NCBI GenBank assembly: GCA_024663395.1
Contig: JANFAH010000005.1
Location: 806,001 to 870,000, forward strand
Length of the DNA stretch: 64,000 nt
Reading direction: 5' to 3'
Source: Pisolithus tinctorius
Taxonomy: Eukaryota > Basidiomycota > Agaricomycetes > Boletales > Pisolithaceae
In this document: piece by piece, positions 13,341 to 24,683 of the stretch
How positions within the stretch are numbered: the stretch's first letter is position 1
Layout of the letters: each line of letters starts with the position of its first letter
Translations under genes and position numbers: made by a program
The notes under the pieces: model-generated
What the model saw: the letters and a program-made list of their open reading frames with translations, nothing else
The model's database searches: none
Told to the model about the DNA's origin: nothing

Positions 13341-13430
13341 CTGGCAGAACGTCCGACATTCTTGTATGTTATATACACCAACAACTCCTATGTATGTATC
13401 CTACAGCTAAACCGGCCAAGTACATATCCT

Positions 13431-14431
13431 TTAGTTTGACTCTCGATGTGCACGCATTGCAACGAACAGACCATGTAGCTGGAGGGCATTCATGGACCCT
13501 CCCAACTGGGTTTTCATCATACTTTCCTGCACATCGACTGGCCAGGAGAAGAAAGCGTTCAATGCCGTTTCGTCAGTGAACCCCATGTCAACGAAGTGGG
13601 AATGAAAATCCGCGAGATTGGGCTTCGCTGAGGACAAGAAGTGGAGAACGGGGTCAATGCACGATGTGCGCGATGGAACGGTCACGCGAAGAAGGGAGGG
13701 GGGAGGAGAGGGAGGAGGGGGAGGAGGAGGAGGGATGTCAAGGTCATCTTCGGTAGTTGCGTCACTTGTACAGTCCGAGACCGCGACCGGCTCGCTTTTC
13801 CTCTTTGGGAGCTGCTTGACAACTACCGAAACGCGATTTTCTGGCGGGTAGTTCTTCTTCACGGTCCCATTTCCCCTATTGCGAGCCGTGCGTTCGCAGT
13901 GCCATGACGGCTTCTTCAGCTTCTTTGGCTGGTCGATGTTACTCCCAGATCGTCACTAGTACCATGAGGTAGACCTACCACACAGTAAACCCTCTCCGTG
14001 ACCTGGCAGTTCCGTCTGAATGGAGCACCAGATTTTTTCGCCTGCAGCAGAAAACTCAGAACAAAGCGGTCACAATCAAAGACATGTTTAATATACCTCA
14101 GCGTACCGGAGCCAAATGGGATCTGGACACCTGATATAACCCTCTTTGTAGCACCCAAAACGACGCCTATAATAAGCTGCATTCCGGATCCTGGATAGAA
14201 TGTAAATTTCCAGATAAGCCATTACCGGCCAAGAGTCTTCGTATTTTTTTGCAATGCTTGGCTGGCGCTGGTGGATCTGATGTATGTTAGTAGTGGGATG
14301 TGTAGAGCTCGTGGGTACCTCACCAATCTCATCAATCGCTGAAGATCGCCTGGGTCTTGCTCTTCTGGTCTCAGTGTACAATCAAGGTATCTCTTTGCTG
14401 CTGATCTGACCAAGGACTGATGGTTCTCCAT
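13431..14431 (-). CDS. Uncharacterised basidiomycete family protein, copy A
   Basis: Function unknown. Exons 14431-14324, 14276-14097, 14041-14003 and 13928-13431 join in phase to 274 residues. Three blocks match the gene at 46.6-47.6 kb: VRSAAKRYLDCTLRPEEQD near the N-terminus, KYEDSWPVMAYLEIYI next, and a C-terminal domain PVLHFLSSAKPNLADFHSHF...ALNAFFSWP. Between the second and third blocks lies a basic stretch (PKKLKKP, then KKNYPPEN), an acidic run and a proline run from a purine-rich tract (13695-13735). No catalytic motif, signal peptide or membrane span is seen. The order suggests a small modular protein, perhaps nuclear because of the basic cluster, but that is a guess. Confidence 0.75.
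13693..13736 (+). repeat. Purine-rich GGA-type tract encoding a proline run
   Basis: G/A-only low-complexity stretch on the plus strand (about 40 bases), read on the minus strand as a run of about eight prolines plus PPS. Likely length-variable by slippage. Confidence 0.8.
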
Positions 14432-14736
14432 GTCAAGGCGAATGTACAAGTGGGTGTCGGTTACTCACAACAAATTCGCTGAATCGTGAGTGCGCCATGT
14501 GCATCTCTGCGCGCAACAGTCCCACCGCACGGATCTGATAAAGAGGCATGGGCGAACTGCACCCTTCACCCATGATACTACTTTGCAACGCGAGTGGGAC
14601 AAACGTAGAAGACCGTCGTCTGTTCTCACATCCACTTACTATAAATTCTGGGGGATGGTCGAGAAGATTTCACGGAAGGGATACTTTACAGGAACGGACG
14701 GTAGAAAATACACAGTGAATGACCGAGATCGGAAAA

Positions 14737-15709
14737 TCAACAGAATCGATCACTAAGATGGTTGTCAGTCAATTTGCCACTGCCGGGCTGGCAGCGTACC
14801 TTTTCAATTTCGATCTGCGGTCCAATAACGCTTCAGCCAGCCGGCCTTCTTTGCGTGCACGTTTCAGCTGCATCACCACATGACTTGCCTGTCAACAAAG
14901 AAAGGAAATCGGAGCTCACCTCTTTCTTGTCATCCTTGGAAACGACCGAACGACCGGCACCCCATGCCTGATATATGCGGCTAGACGAAAGTTGGGTTCA
15001 GTGGGAAAGGGTCGATGCACGATCAAACGCACTTGGTTCCAGTCTCATCGATGACTGTCACCTCGGTGACAGCTTCACGCTTCTTCTTTTCTTCGTGGGC
15101 TTCCTTCTTGTACTTACTCTGAATTTTTACCCAAAACCGTTCTCTGAAACCGACCTCTTCACTGTCACCACGTAACTGTAGGGTGCCGCCAGCGACTTCA
15201 TCGACGCTAAGATAATTCTCGTATACATTTTGGAATGCGACCATGCCGTCGGGGAGGAGGACGGGCGTCCACTCCTCCTCTGGTCCGCGAGCTTCCCTGT
15301 CTGCCGAAACTATTCCGTGTTTATCACATGAGAGAAACTTGCCTTCCCCCGTGCCCGTTCGGAGGTTGATTGTGGGAGAGCCAGCAACACGTGTTATGAC
15401 CCAGACCTGGGATATCTCTGTAGGAGCACGTTCAATCAACGACGGTGAGTCCTTATCGAGAGGATGTAAAATTATCCGATTCCTCGTGGCATCAAAGTTG
15501 ACGGAGATGGGGCTGGGATCAGAGGGGTGCATAACGAAGGTTGGGCCGCGAATCTCCGCCGCACTTTCTGGCATTACCCATGTTTCCGGCTCCTCCTCGT
15601 CCTCCACATGCTTCGACCTAGATGGGCCGCTTTCTTCGTCCTCTCTTTTACGCTTCTTCTTTGTTTTGTCTCCCTTGAACTTGAGTTTGGTAGAGCGTGC
15701 TTTATCCAT
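14737..15709 (-). CDS. FRG1: FRG1-like protein (actin-fascin fold, RNA biogenesis)
   Basis: Nuclear/nucleolar RNA-associated protein of the FRG1 family. Exons are 15709-15033, 14980-14920, 14867-14800 and 14752-14737, giving 273 residues. Marks: N-terminal KLKFKGDKTKKKRKR, the beta-trefoil core GTGEGKFLSCDKHGIVS and ENYLSVDEVAGG, RFWVKIQSKYKKEA, then QAWGAGRSVVSKDDKKE and the C-terminus RLAEALLDRRSKLKSDRFC, which is made by the last splice. Human FRG1 is about 258 residues. An acidic insert follows the N-terminal basic cluster. The divergent partner is RPL26, with 173 bases between the ATGs, so a shared promoter is likely. Confidence 0.93.
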
Positions 15710-15882
15710 GATGCGGTTGGGTGATAGTCTGGTGACCAGACCGTACCGGGGCAGCAGACTAATATGAGTTGTACAACACGCTTTTCGGTAACTTCCGAAT
15801 TCCAAACTTTGGACCAAACAAGTCGCTCATACACCCAACATCCACGGCCACTGTCATCGTCAACGTCGTCCTCAAGATCAAA

Positions 15883-16604
15883 ATGAAGTTCAATCCCGGT
15901 CAGTATTCGACCCGTTACATGCTAATAGCCGGGTGTATCGTCCACGTACACCGATTCGTCCCATTCTTGGCTGGATCTGGTGGATGGCTCAGCTACGGCT
16001 TGGATTTTTCCCTACCCAAGAGTGAAGTACTCACAAGCGTCATTCCGCCCAACAGACGTTTCATCCTCACGGCGCAAGTCCCGTAAGGCACATTTCTCCG
16101 CTCCCTCTTCCGTCCGTCGCAAGATCATGTCGTCGCCCTTGTCCAAGGAACTTCGCACCAAATACAGTGTACGTCGGATATTGTACAACCTCTTCTCCAA
16201 CCTAAGTTCCACCGTAGGTACGGTCGCTACCTATTCGCAAGGATGACGAAGTTCGGATCGTGCGGGGGAAGTACAAGGACCGTGAGGGCAAAGTTACACA
16301 GGTGTACCGTAAGAAATGGGTCATTCACGTCGACCGCGTGCAACGCGACAAATCAAATGGTGCATCGGTACCCATTGGCGTTCACCCAAGCAAGGTTGTC
16401 ATCACTACCATTAAGCTCGATAAGGACAGGTGAGTTAAATGCGGATGTCCTCGTTTCTTCACAGTCTTATGTCTCCAGGCGAGCAATCTTGGACCGGAAG
16501 GACAGATCAAAGAACGTAAAACCTGCCGGTGATGTGGAAATGGCAGATGTACGTCCTTTTCTGGGGGTTCTTGGAACCAGACTCACGCCCAGTTAGTGAA
16601 CTAA
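15883..16604 (+). CDS. RPL26: 60S ribosomal protein L26 (uL24)
   Basis: Large-subunit cytosolic ribosomal protein. Exons are 15883-15898, 16056-16168, 16218-16429 and 16479 onward. Exon 1 codes MKFNP and the first intron is about 157 bases, the longest in the neighbourhood. The KOW-type core reads [40 protein letters not shown] and [13 protein letters not shown], followed by ILDRKDRSK. The C-terminus is uncertain. After VEMAD the frame either continues to the TAG at 16594-16596 or is spliced at GTACGT (16553) to end at the TAA of 16602-16604. Fungal L26 proteins usually end soon after an acidic VEM motif, which favours a splice. Confidence 0.93.
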
Positions 16605-16791
16605 TATGACATACCTTTCCCGTTGCGTTGCATTGCTTAAAATCGCCATGTATCTATGCGCCATTCTGCACATGATATGCATCATGACCTGCCAAGCTGA
16701 CATTAGAGAAGTGTAGAAACGAGTGAGAAAGACATGTACAATTCGTGAAGGACGTGACAGCTATTGCGGCGATATAGTATCTGAGTGAATA

Positions 16792-18236
16792 TCAGAAAAT
16801 AACATCTTCGTCTCTGGTGCTCAGAAGATCCATCGCAGGCTCCTCAACTGCTGCAGGTTCATCTTCTTTCACACCGCCGCTAGCTTCTTCCGTCTCGTTT
16901 TCACCTTCATCTTCGTCGTCGCCCTCAATCAACTGCTCATTTTCCGCTTTATTTTCCTCGTCCGCTTCTGTAACCCGTGTCTCAGTCGCCTCAGGAGTTG
17001 CGACAATCTCCTCATCCGCCGGTCTCTCGTCCGGACGCTCTTCTGTGACCTGTGCTTCAACGGCATGTTCATTTGTGGATTGTTCTTCCAACTGTTCTTC
17101 CACTTGTGCTCTTCCACGTTCATCTGCAGTCTCTGCTTGGTCTTCACTCTTCTGCTCTTCGCCAGCCACGCCTTCGATAGTCGTCTCCTCGATCCCAGCA
17201 GCGGTATCAGTGCCTGGTTCTATCTTAGCACCAGCTTCGGTGGCGGTTTGCTCTGCTACCGAAGGAGGTTCACTTGTTTGCTGTTCATTCGCGTCTCCAA
17301 GTGTTTCTCTGGCGTCGTCCTGAAGTCCTTGTGCGGGCTGTATTTTCTTAGTTGCCTTGGCCGCCGCTCTTTTAGCAGCTTTCTCTAATTTAGCTTTCTT
17401 CTCGGCAGCGATGGCGGCGTCCCTCTTTTTCTTGCCTTGTACTTTCTTCAGCCTAGGGTGTTCGCAAATAAGCCATCAAGTTCACGCGACCATCACGCAA
17501 ATGAACTTACCTGAAGAATTCTTCACGATCCATTTCGTCCAGTTCACTTATGATGTATTTGATCGTGTTGTCCAATCGCGGAATGATTACATGTTCTATA
17601 GCATTCACTCGTCGATTCGTAGCTCGGATAACCTCATCGAGGATAGTGAAGGCGGTCTGCAAGGATGCGAGTTCGACGAGCGTCTCAAGAGCCTTTGCGT
17701 AGACTTCTTTGGCTCGCTGGACTTGTTGTCCACCGCGGCCCAGACCCGTGAGGTTAAAGTCTGTGTAGGGACAGGCAGGTAAATGTACCGACGTGTGGAC
17801 AAAGAAACCAACAGTTTACACCTACCTGAACCAGGAGTACGATCGACTTCAAACGCGGGAAGCAAGACGCCAGAGACATTCTCCTGCGTCGCCTTCACGC
17901 GGAATGTGGCTAGTTTTGCCTGTTCTTGAACTAGGTACGAGATATCCCCCGTGGTGTAGGTGACCTCTGCCATGGAGAAGGATGCGAGTTGCATGACGCG
18001 CCCCATCTTTCGTTTGGCCTATCGGGGGATGAGTATGCTGTCTTGCCGACTCGTCCATACCTTCACCAACATACTTCGTCGACTTTCCTCAAGATTGCCC
18101 GGAATCTCGTCGTAAGCGCATCGCGCTTCTTCGCAAGGAGGGAGTGTCCAGTTTCTGCTCCCTTCAGTCGGAGCTTCATGTTCGTGAGAGCCATCCGTGT
18201 TGCGAAGACATTTTCGCGAGGACCTGTACCCGACAT
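16792..18236 (-). CDS. VMA8: V-type H+-ATPase subunit D with long acidic C-terminal region
   Basis: Central-stalk (rotor) subunit of the vacuolar ATPase V1 sector. Exons are 18236-18075, 18018-17826, 17760-17511 and 17452-16792, giving 421 residues. The two long helices are conserved: [90 protein letters not shown] and [15 protein letters not shown]. The very end, DEDVIF, also matches other fungal subunits. Between the basic KKR region and that end lies about 190 residues of Glu/Ala/Thr-rich sequence in one open frame; normal subunits are near 250 residues. I see no sign of an intron that would remove it. Confidence 0.95.
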
Positions 18237-18332
18237 GTTGGGCGAATGGAAGCAACTACAGACTCTCGGTGGATGTGCTGCGAGTGTCAACTTCAAGGCT
18301 GTTTCAAGGGCCGACTCACAGGAACGAAACAA

Positions 18333-18405
18333 GCCGGGATAGCTCAGCTGGGAGAGCAACAGACTGAAGTTCTGGAGGTCCCGTGTTCAATCCACGGTCC
18401 TGGCA
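18333..18405 (+). tRNA. tRNA-Phe (GAA)
   Basis: A 73-base cloverleaf: acceptor GCCGGGA pairs with TCCTGGC (one G-T), D arm GCTC/GAGC, anticodon loop CTGAAGT giving anticodon GAA, T stem CCGTG/CACGG with loop TTCAATC, discriminator A. Internal A box (TAGCTCAGCTGG) and B box (GTTCAATCC) are visible. The outer pair of the anticodon stem is an A-G mismatch. No intron. It sits between the VMA8 start and the CCT4 end. Confidence 0.95.
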
Positions 18406-18409
18406 CTTA

Positions 18410-18425
18410 TTTTTGGTTATTTTTT
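18410..18425 (+). terminator. RNA polymerase III terminator of tRNA-Phe
   Basis: Two T runs (five Ts at 18410-18414 and six at 18420-18425) directly follow the tRNA, as expected for Pol III termination. Confidence 0.75.
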
Positions 18426-18532
18426 CCTTATGTTCCAAACCGAGAAAGGAGCGGAAGAAATGCGCTATCCGTAGTCCGGTGCCTTGAGCAGATGCAGATG
18501 TGAATATAGTGCTTATTTCTACGCTATAATAT

Positions 18533-20576
18533 TCATCGTGCTTGTACATAGTCATCGATCTTTAGCAGCAAGCAAACCGTCTCCGTCGCTAGCTCCATGG
18601 CACTCGTCGATACTAATAGCGGCTGGACAACATCCTCCTCCAAAATGTTCGATATGAGGCCCTGCGGAATACGTTAGCCAAGTCATCATGTACCTCGCAC
18701 AAAGACAAGCTTACGGTGCGGACGTTGATGCCAGCATTTCGATCACCGAGGGCGTGTCGATTGCGGAGTTCCGTCAGGATCAGGATGGGATTTAGGCCCG
18801 CATTTTCCGCCAGTGTTGTCGGAATAACTTCCAACGCATCGGCGTACGCTTGAAAACAATAAGCTTCCATTCCCTTTAGTGATTGCGCATACTGAGAAAG
18901 CATCCGGGATAGGTGAATTTCCGGAGCGCCACCACCACTGATGAGTGCTCTGTGAAAATGTTAGTCACACTCGAGAAGTCACAGCACGAATCCGCATCAC
19001 CTCTTTTTCACGAGGCACCGAACAACACAGAGTGCATCGTGCAGACTTCGCTCGCACTCCTCGACAACAAGGTTGTTGCCACCCATTGCAAGGATGCTGA
19101 CGGTCCGTCCTGGGTTTTTTACTCCGGTTATTTTCACGACTTTCACACCAGAATGAGACGCTTCTTCGACCAAGTCAGCGTATCCCAGCTTGTCCTCTGT
19201 GAAGGCCTCGATATCGGCGATCGGTTTGCACCCGAGACTCTTTGACAGAAATTGTATCTCATCTCTCTCCACGTCTTTGATGGCCATGATGTTGAGACGC
19301 TTGAGGAAGCTGAGCGACGTGTCATCGACTGCGTCACGTAAGATGGATTTTTGTATGAGAACTACGTTGCAGTTCGCCTTCTTTATCTTTTTGCATATGT
19401 TTAGGAGGTACTGGCGACCCTCCTTGATGACCTTGTCCATCTGTCTGTAATCATTGATGACGACAGTGTTGTCCATCTAGGGTCTTGAGCTACGCTCACA
19501 CTTGCACCGGAGACGAACTTACATCTGGTTTGGGAGCGCTAAGTTGGAACTGGATGATGGCTATCTTGGCTTTTTCTATGCGCGTTGGGCCACCGGCCGA
19601 GACAATGACATTTTGGTTTAAGACAACACCATCCACGAGTTCGGTGTCTTCGATGGTACCGCCGACCTTCTTCACGACTCGGATATCCCGTAGGTCCACA
19701 TTGGAAGAATCTGGCGTTACCAAACGAGTGACTGCAGACACGGCGATCGGCGCGAGAATAGACGAATATTGGGAGACGATCTTGGAGAGTTCAAATTGGG
19801 CGTAAGTCGAGTAAGTCACGATCAGTGAGCAGAATGTCTACTACCTTGGAGTTCAAGGACGTGCTGGCTGCGCGAAGGAGGCTAGCCTTGTCGTTCAGAT
19901 CGATGGGGACTGATATTTCTGTTAAGAATTCCACAGCTTTTGCAGATGCTTTGAGGAAAGACTCTGCCACAATTGTCGGGTGAATGCCCTTCGCGAGCAT
20001 CTTTTCCGCTGCTCCCAGGAGGCTCCCAGCCAAGACGACAACCGAGGTTGTTCCATCACCTGCCTCGACATCTTGGGCGGCGGATAAGTCGACGAGCTAA
20101 CACGCAAACTGATCAGCTTGTTGTACTGTTCGTGGGGGTGAAAACATGTCTACCATCTTGGCTGCCGGATGAAGTGCTTGTATGCTCTTAAGAATTGTTG
20201 CTCCGTCATTAGTGATGATGACCTCTCCCTTTGATGTTTGAATCTGATGTAATGACAAGTTAAGCTGCCGGAAGTACGTGACGAATCCTCGAGATTTTTA
20301 CCATCTTATCCATGCCTCGAGGGCCGAGTGATGTCCGGACAGCATCACTGATGGCTGCACCACGACTATTGAGTTACATGGCTAGCGCCGTTTACAAACG
20401 TACCACTGACCTTTGGCGGCGACCATGTTAGACATCCGGACTTCCATTGGCTTGCCCTGCACAAGAGTCGGTTGTGTATGTCCTACGAAGACGTAGATGC
20501 GTACCTTGTCATTGAAGGCGGCATTTGCGCCACCACGAGATATCTGGGCAGCTGCTGGGGCGGTTTTTGAAGCCAT
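18533..20576 (-). CDS. CCT4: T-complex protein 1 subunit delta (CCT4)
   Basis: Subunit of the cytosolic TRiC/CCT chaperonin that folds actin, tubulin and WD proteins. Nine exons (20576-20505, 20456-20411, 20354-20302, 20243-20154, 20096-19845, 19780-19523, 19476-19001, 18949-18715, 18661-18533) join to 536 residues, the normal length. ATP-binding marks are [42 protein letters not shown] and, late, [11 protein letters not shown]. Delta-specific stretches are [28 protein letters not shown], and [19 protein letters not shown]. The third exon's acceptor was set at 20355 because nearer AGs break the frame or add residues not in the family. Confidence 0.96.
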
Positions 20577-20720
20577 CTGCTCGAATGCTGGAGTAGATTA
20601 TCTATGAAGTAGTCAGAGCAGTTCACTTGCGCTCCTTCCTCATTTGGACGTCTGTACGGCCGTTGCCGTCCTAGTTGCGTGGCCTGCACTCGTCACTGAT
20701 CTCTTAAACCACGTCTCACC

Positions 20721-22417
20721 ATGGATTTTGTAAGTACCATCGGTTGCGAGGTATCGCGAAACTGACCTTGACCACCAGTTTGGCAATGTGGATACCCCAG
20801 GCGGTCTGTTTGCTCAGTTGGCACAGTACGCATCATGTCTTGCTTTACCTGGTATCAGATGATTTGATCTCCTATCCCCAGGGGCTTTGGGGGGCCGCTG
20901 GGTCCTCGAGGCGTTCGCCCACCTCCGAGGGCCTTCGATGAATACTTAAAGGCGCACAGTCTTGCCATGCTTCCTGGCCGGGAGCGTGAAAATGTTTCTT
21001 ACGGGGGAAAGAGTACGTATTCTAGAGTTGGTGGCATGCTATGCATTTGACCTTACTTCTCCAGTTATTATGCCACCATCCGCACTAGCAAACATCACAA
21101 GGTTGGATCTCGAGTCCCCTTGGATGTTTCAACTGCGCAACCCGTCAAACCCGGCAGCATCCACTCACGCTGGCGTCCTAGAGTTTATTGCAGATGAGGG
21201 CGTTGTCCATCTCCCTTATTGGATGATGAAAACTTTGCGGCTCGACGAGGGGGACCCTATTAGAATAACTGGCGCAGAACTTCCCAAAGGCAAGTTCGTC
21301 AAACTCCAAGCACAGACCGTCCATTTTCTCGAGATCTCCGATCCAAAGGCCGTGTATGTCATTCTCGAGTGGAATTGGTCAATTATACTGAACTCCCAGA
21401 CAGGTTGGAACAAGCTCTTCGTAACTTTACTGCACTCACCCAAGGAGACATTATTGAAATATACTACAACTCCATGGTTTTCGGCTTCCTAGTCATGGAA
21501 ACGGTCCCAAATGGGGGTGGCATATGTGTCCTCGACACAGATCTTGAAGTGGATTTTGCTCCCCCTGTCGGATATGTTGAACCCGAGCGCCCCAAGGCCC
21601 CTCCACCGTCGACGATGGCGTCGAAGCTTAACATTGATCTCAACTCATCTTCTCCTGGTTCATCTAGGCCATCCTCTTCCCTCGCAGGAGGGTTTGTGTC
21701 TGGGGGCACCGCTGCTGTGAGCAAAGGAGGCGACCATTGGGAAAGCTTCAAAGGTAAAGGAGAGACCTTATCAGGCAGGAAGACCAAAGGCAAAGGTATC
21801 AGCCATCGTGCTGTCGAGGAAGTCGCCGACGGAAGCAAGATCATGCGCACCGAGTACGTTGACTTACTCTGAGCTGTGATTGAAACTCAATTTATGTTTA
21901 GCCGACGGAAAGTCGTCACTAGCGACTCGCTGGAATCCGACGCCAAGGTCCCAGCTGCTTTGAACCTTCCGTTCGGAAAGCTTTTCTTTGGTTTTAGGGT
22001 TGTACCATATACACCTCCAGTTTCTGATGTTCAGCCTCCTGCTGGGTCGCCAAGTCCACCCGTGGGTGCCATATTTATTCAGACTTCACGTTATTCATAC
22101 ATGTTCTGGCTTAGGTTACGTTCTCCGGTCCTGGGAACAAGCTCAGCGGGAGAGCTGTTGAACCAAGCTCCACACCCAAAGGAAAGGAAAGAGCGAAATC
22201 GCCATCGCAATCTGGCCCCAGCTCAAACTCCTGGGGCGGTGGGCAGACGCTCGGATCCCGCTCACCACCCCTCCATGTTCCATCGGGCTTCCGGAGTCGA
22301 GAACTTAGCGGTGGAGGTCTATCAGTATCCCGTCGTCCCAATCAACCAAGGCGACGGAGCCCAACTCCTGATTGGGGCGTGGATGACGACGACATTATCG
22401 AAATAGATAGTGATTGA
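20721..22417 (+). CDS. UFD1: Ubiquitin fusion degradation protein 1
   Basis: Substrate-binding partner of Npl4 and the Cdc48/p97 segregase in ERAD and ubiquitin-dependent extraction. Exons are 20721-20729, 20779-20825, 20882-21012, 21065-21353, 21404-21853, 21902-22061 and 22115-22417, giving 462 residues. The double-psi barrel UFD1 domain is clear: GGKIIMPPSALANITRLD, PWMFQLRNP, HAGVLEFIADEG, YWMMKTL, GAELPKGKFVKLQ and GDIIEIYYN. After residue 230 come a Ser/Pro-rich linker, a conserved FGKLFFGF block, and a basic tail ending DDDDIIEIDSD, which reads as a SUMO-interacting motif; yeast Ufd1 also has a C-terminal SIM. It is longer than yeast Ufd1 (about 360 residues). Confidence 0.95.
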
Positions 22418-22499
22418 AGTAGTTGACCGTGTAAAGCTAGGAATGTATTCATACGAGATCCTTAGTCTGCCAATGATGCTCCGAAATAGGTTGGGCAGT

Positions 22500-24529
22500 T
22501 TACAACATAACTACTCCCACACCTCGCCCAGCTTCGACATCGCTTACAGCGTTAACACCTGCAAGAGGTGCCGTCCTCCAGTTATACAGATAGAAGTTAA
22601 GCAGACCGTCTCCTGCCCCGAACTGAGCTAGTGTGTGAGTAACATAATCAAAAAGTAGCTTTTCAAGCTCATACCTTCAGATCATCCAAGAAACTCATGT
22701 TGTCCATCAACGTGACAGCATTGAAAACGTCGAACTTGGCCTGGTTCGCGATAACCAAAGCATCGCCGATGAGATGTACAAGACGTGTTTTTAAATTGTT
22801 AGACTCGTCTACCCCGGGTTCAAACGCGGCGTCGCTCGCGTAATAGAAAAGGTAGGCAGCCTCCAGAAGATTGTGTCTGGGATGGTTGATAACTGTAGAA
22901 GGAAGTGAGTAGAACGAGAAGAAGTCCGTAATACGGTGCTCTTTGGGATCCTGGAATTGATCGGCGTTCCCTGAGCCTATGACACACTATCTTGCAAACC
23001 AGGGTCACGTACCTCCACTACATATGCCCATAACACTTGCTTCGGCCGCCTGTACTTTTCACAGGGTTGTTCGACATCCCCCCTTCCGCTGAGGAATAGA
23101 TGGCGAATTTCGTCAACTGTCATTATCGGAGCCATGCTAAATCTTTGCATGTACCGCGCGAACAGGTCCGCTACTTGGGGCACGTCCTTTTCCTCCATCT
23201 CCCGGAGGCCTGGTAGACGTGGTGCGGAATCTGTCTTGTACACACGGATCATCCGTGCGAGGGTCATGTTCCGAGGAACGTAAGTAAATTTAACGTCGAC
23301 AAGCTTGGGGATGTTTAATGAACGATGGTAGTATCTGAGTGATATTGAGACGATGTAATGAAAGAAAGGCCTCTATTGACTTGCCGGCATGTCGACACCG
23401 GTGTTGGGAGCACGACCCCTGCTGTATATATTGCTTGGGCGATCCCTTGGAGATGCACTTGCCGGGTGACCTCCTTTATAAGCACCGGCGCCAACCGTTT
23501 GGAACGCAATTTTTTGTGGACACACAAGAAATTGATTTCGCTCGCGCGGAATACGCTGTGAATGTGAGTTGGAGTGGTAAAACAACGATCGCAAAAAGTA
23601 TTCACTTTTCACGGACACGGAGAGTTGTTGGGACACCTGATATGAAAGCGACAAGTTTCTTGTTCGACGACACTCGCACACCCAGGTGCCACTCTTTGAA
23701 ATAACCAGGAGGCTTGAGTGCCCTTCATCATAATTATTAATACGGTATAGTCCCACGACAAAAGAGCCAAAATTTACCATTCCAAGAATTCAGCACTATA
23801 TTGGAAACGGAAAGCAGCGTCGTCGTCCTCGACGTAATTGAGTGATAGTAAATCGTAAACCTCCTTGATCTGTCTTTCTATGAGTGCACGGCCAATGCAA
23901 CAAGAGCTAACAAACCTGTTTTCCATCGTTGATGTCAAGAGTCGACCATTCGAAATCCTTGGGCAAGGGATATGGCTCGCGACGGACGTCTTCGATTGCC
24001 TTTGTGGGCTCAATGTACCCATCCTCTGACGGGGGTTCTTCACCTGGAAAACGCAGGCTGCTTCAAACAAAACGTGACCATGAGTGTTATCCTTACCTAT
24101 CTGGGGGACCGGTTGTGTTGCCCAGAACTACCGCTACATGTCAAACGAAGACAATTGGCGTTCAGAGATCATGTCTACCTTGTGCTCACCCATGGCCTTT
24201 TTCCCCCGGCCGGCCACACCTGTCTTTCCCTTGAGTACATCCATGATTTTCAGTTGCTCCAACGCCGCCCTGACGGCGTCTGGATCCGCAGCGGGGGAAG
24301 CGCTGCCCTGGTCTACCTTAACTTGCTCTACAACATGGTTGACAATTGATTGTGGTATCTCGTTTCCACGTAGTGTGTTCAAAACTTTAGATACTTTAGA
24401 TCGTTTCTTGTGCTGACGCTTCGAGGACGAGGGTTGCGATTCCTCGAGAACCCCATCCTCATCCCCGGGATCGTGACGTTCCTGCTCGGAGCCAGAAGTG
24501 CGTTCTTCCTCTTCGCCGGCTTGTTTCAT
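22500..24529 (-). CDS. NMT1: Glycylpeptide N-tetradecanoyltransferase (N-myristoyltransferase)
   Basis: Transfers myristate to N-terminal Gly of proteins such as Arf GTPases. Nine exons (24529-24179, 24127-24097, 24043-23916, 23869-23778, 23722-23606, 23555-23385, 23334-23013, 22950-22675, 22622-22500) give 536 residues. Marks: [105 protein letters not shown] and the invariant C-terminus GVGVVML. Exons 6 and 7 join only through a GC-AG intron (GC at 23384-23383), which restores the family sequence TCRYYHR. A basic and acidic N-terminal extension (about 110 residues) precedes the catalytic part. Confidence 0.96.
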
Positions 24530-24683
24530 CTTCGCGGTATCCTGTGTCGGGGACGAGGGCAGTGGTGGAGGACGAGATTATCAGCAGGCACTACTCCTGA
24601 GCCACGTGACGGGCTGCGTGTACGGAACGATATTGCCATGTGGCTACAGGTCATCAAAGCTCCTAAGTTAACACACTTCCGGA

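Noticed and set aside
14490..14756. 88-codon plus-strand ORF
   Set aside because: It overlaps the FRG1 last exon in antisense and fills the promoter of the family A gene; no known features.
16817..17323. 168-codon Ser-rich ORF on the plus strand
   Set aside because: It is exactly antisense to the Glu/Ser-coding repeat-like tail of VMA8; the Ser richness mirrors acidic codons on the other strand.
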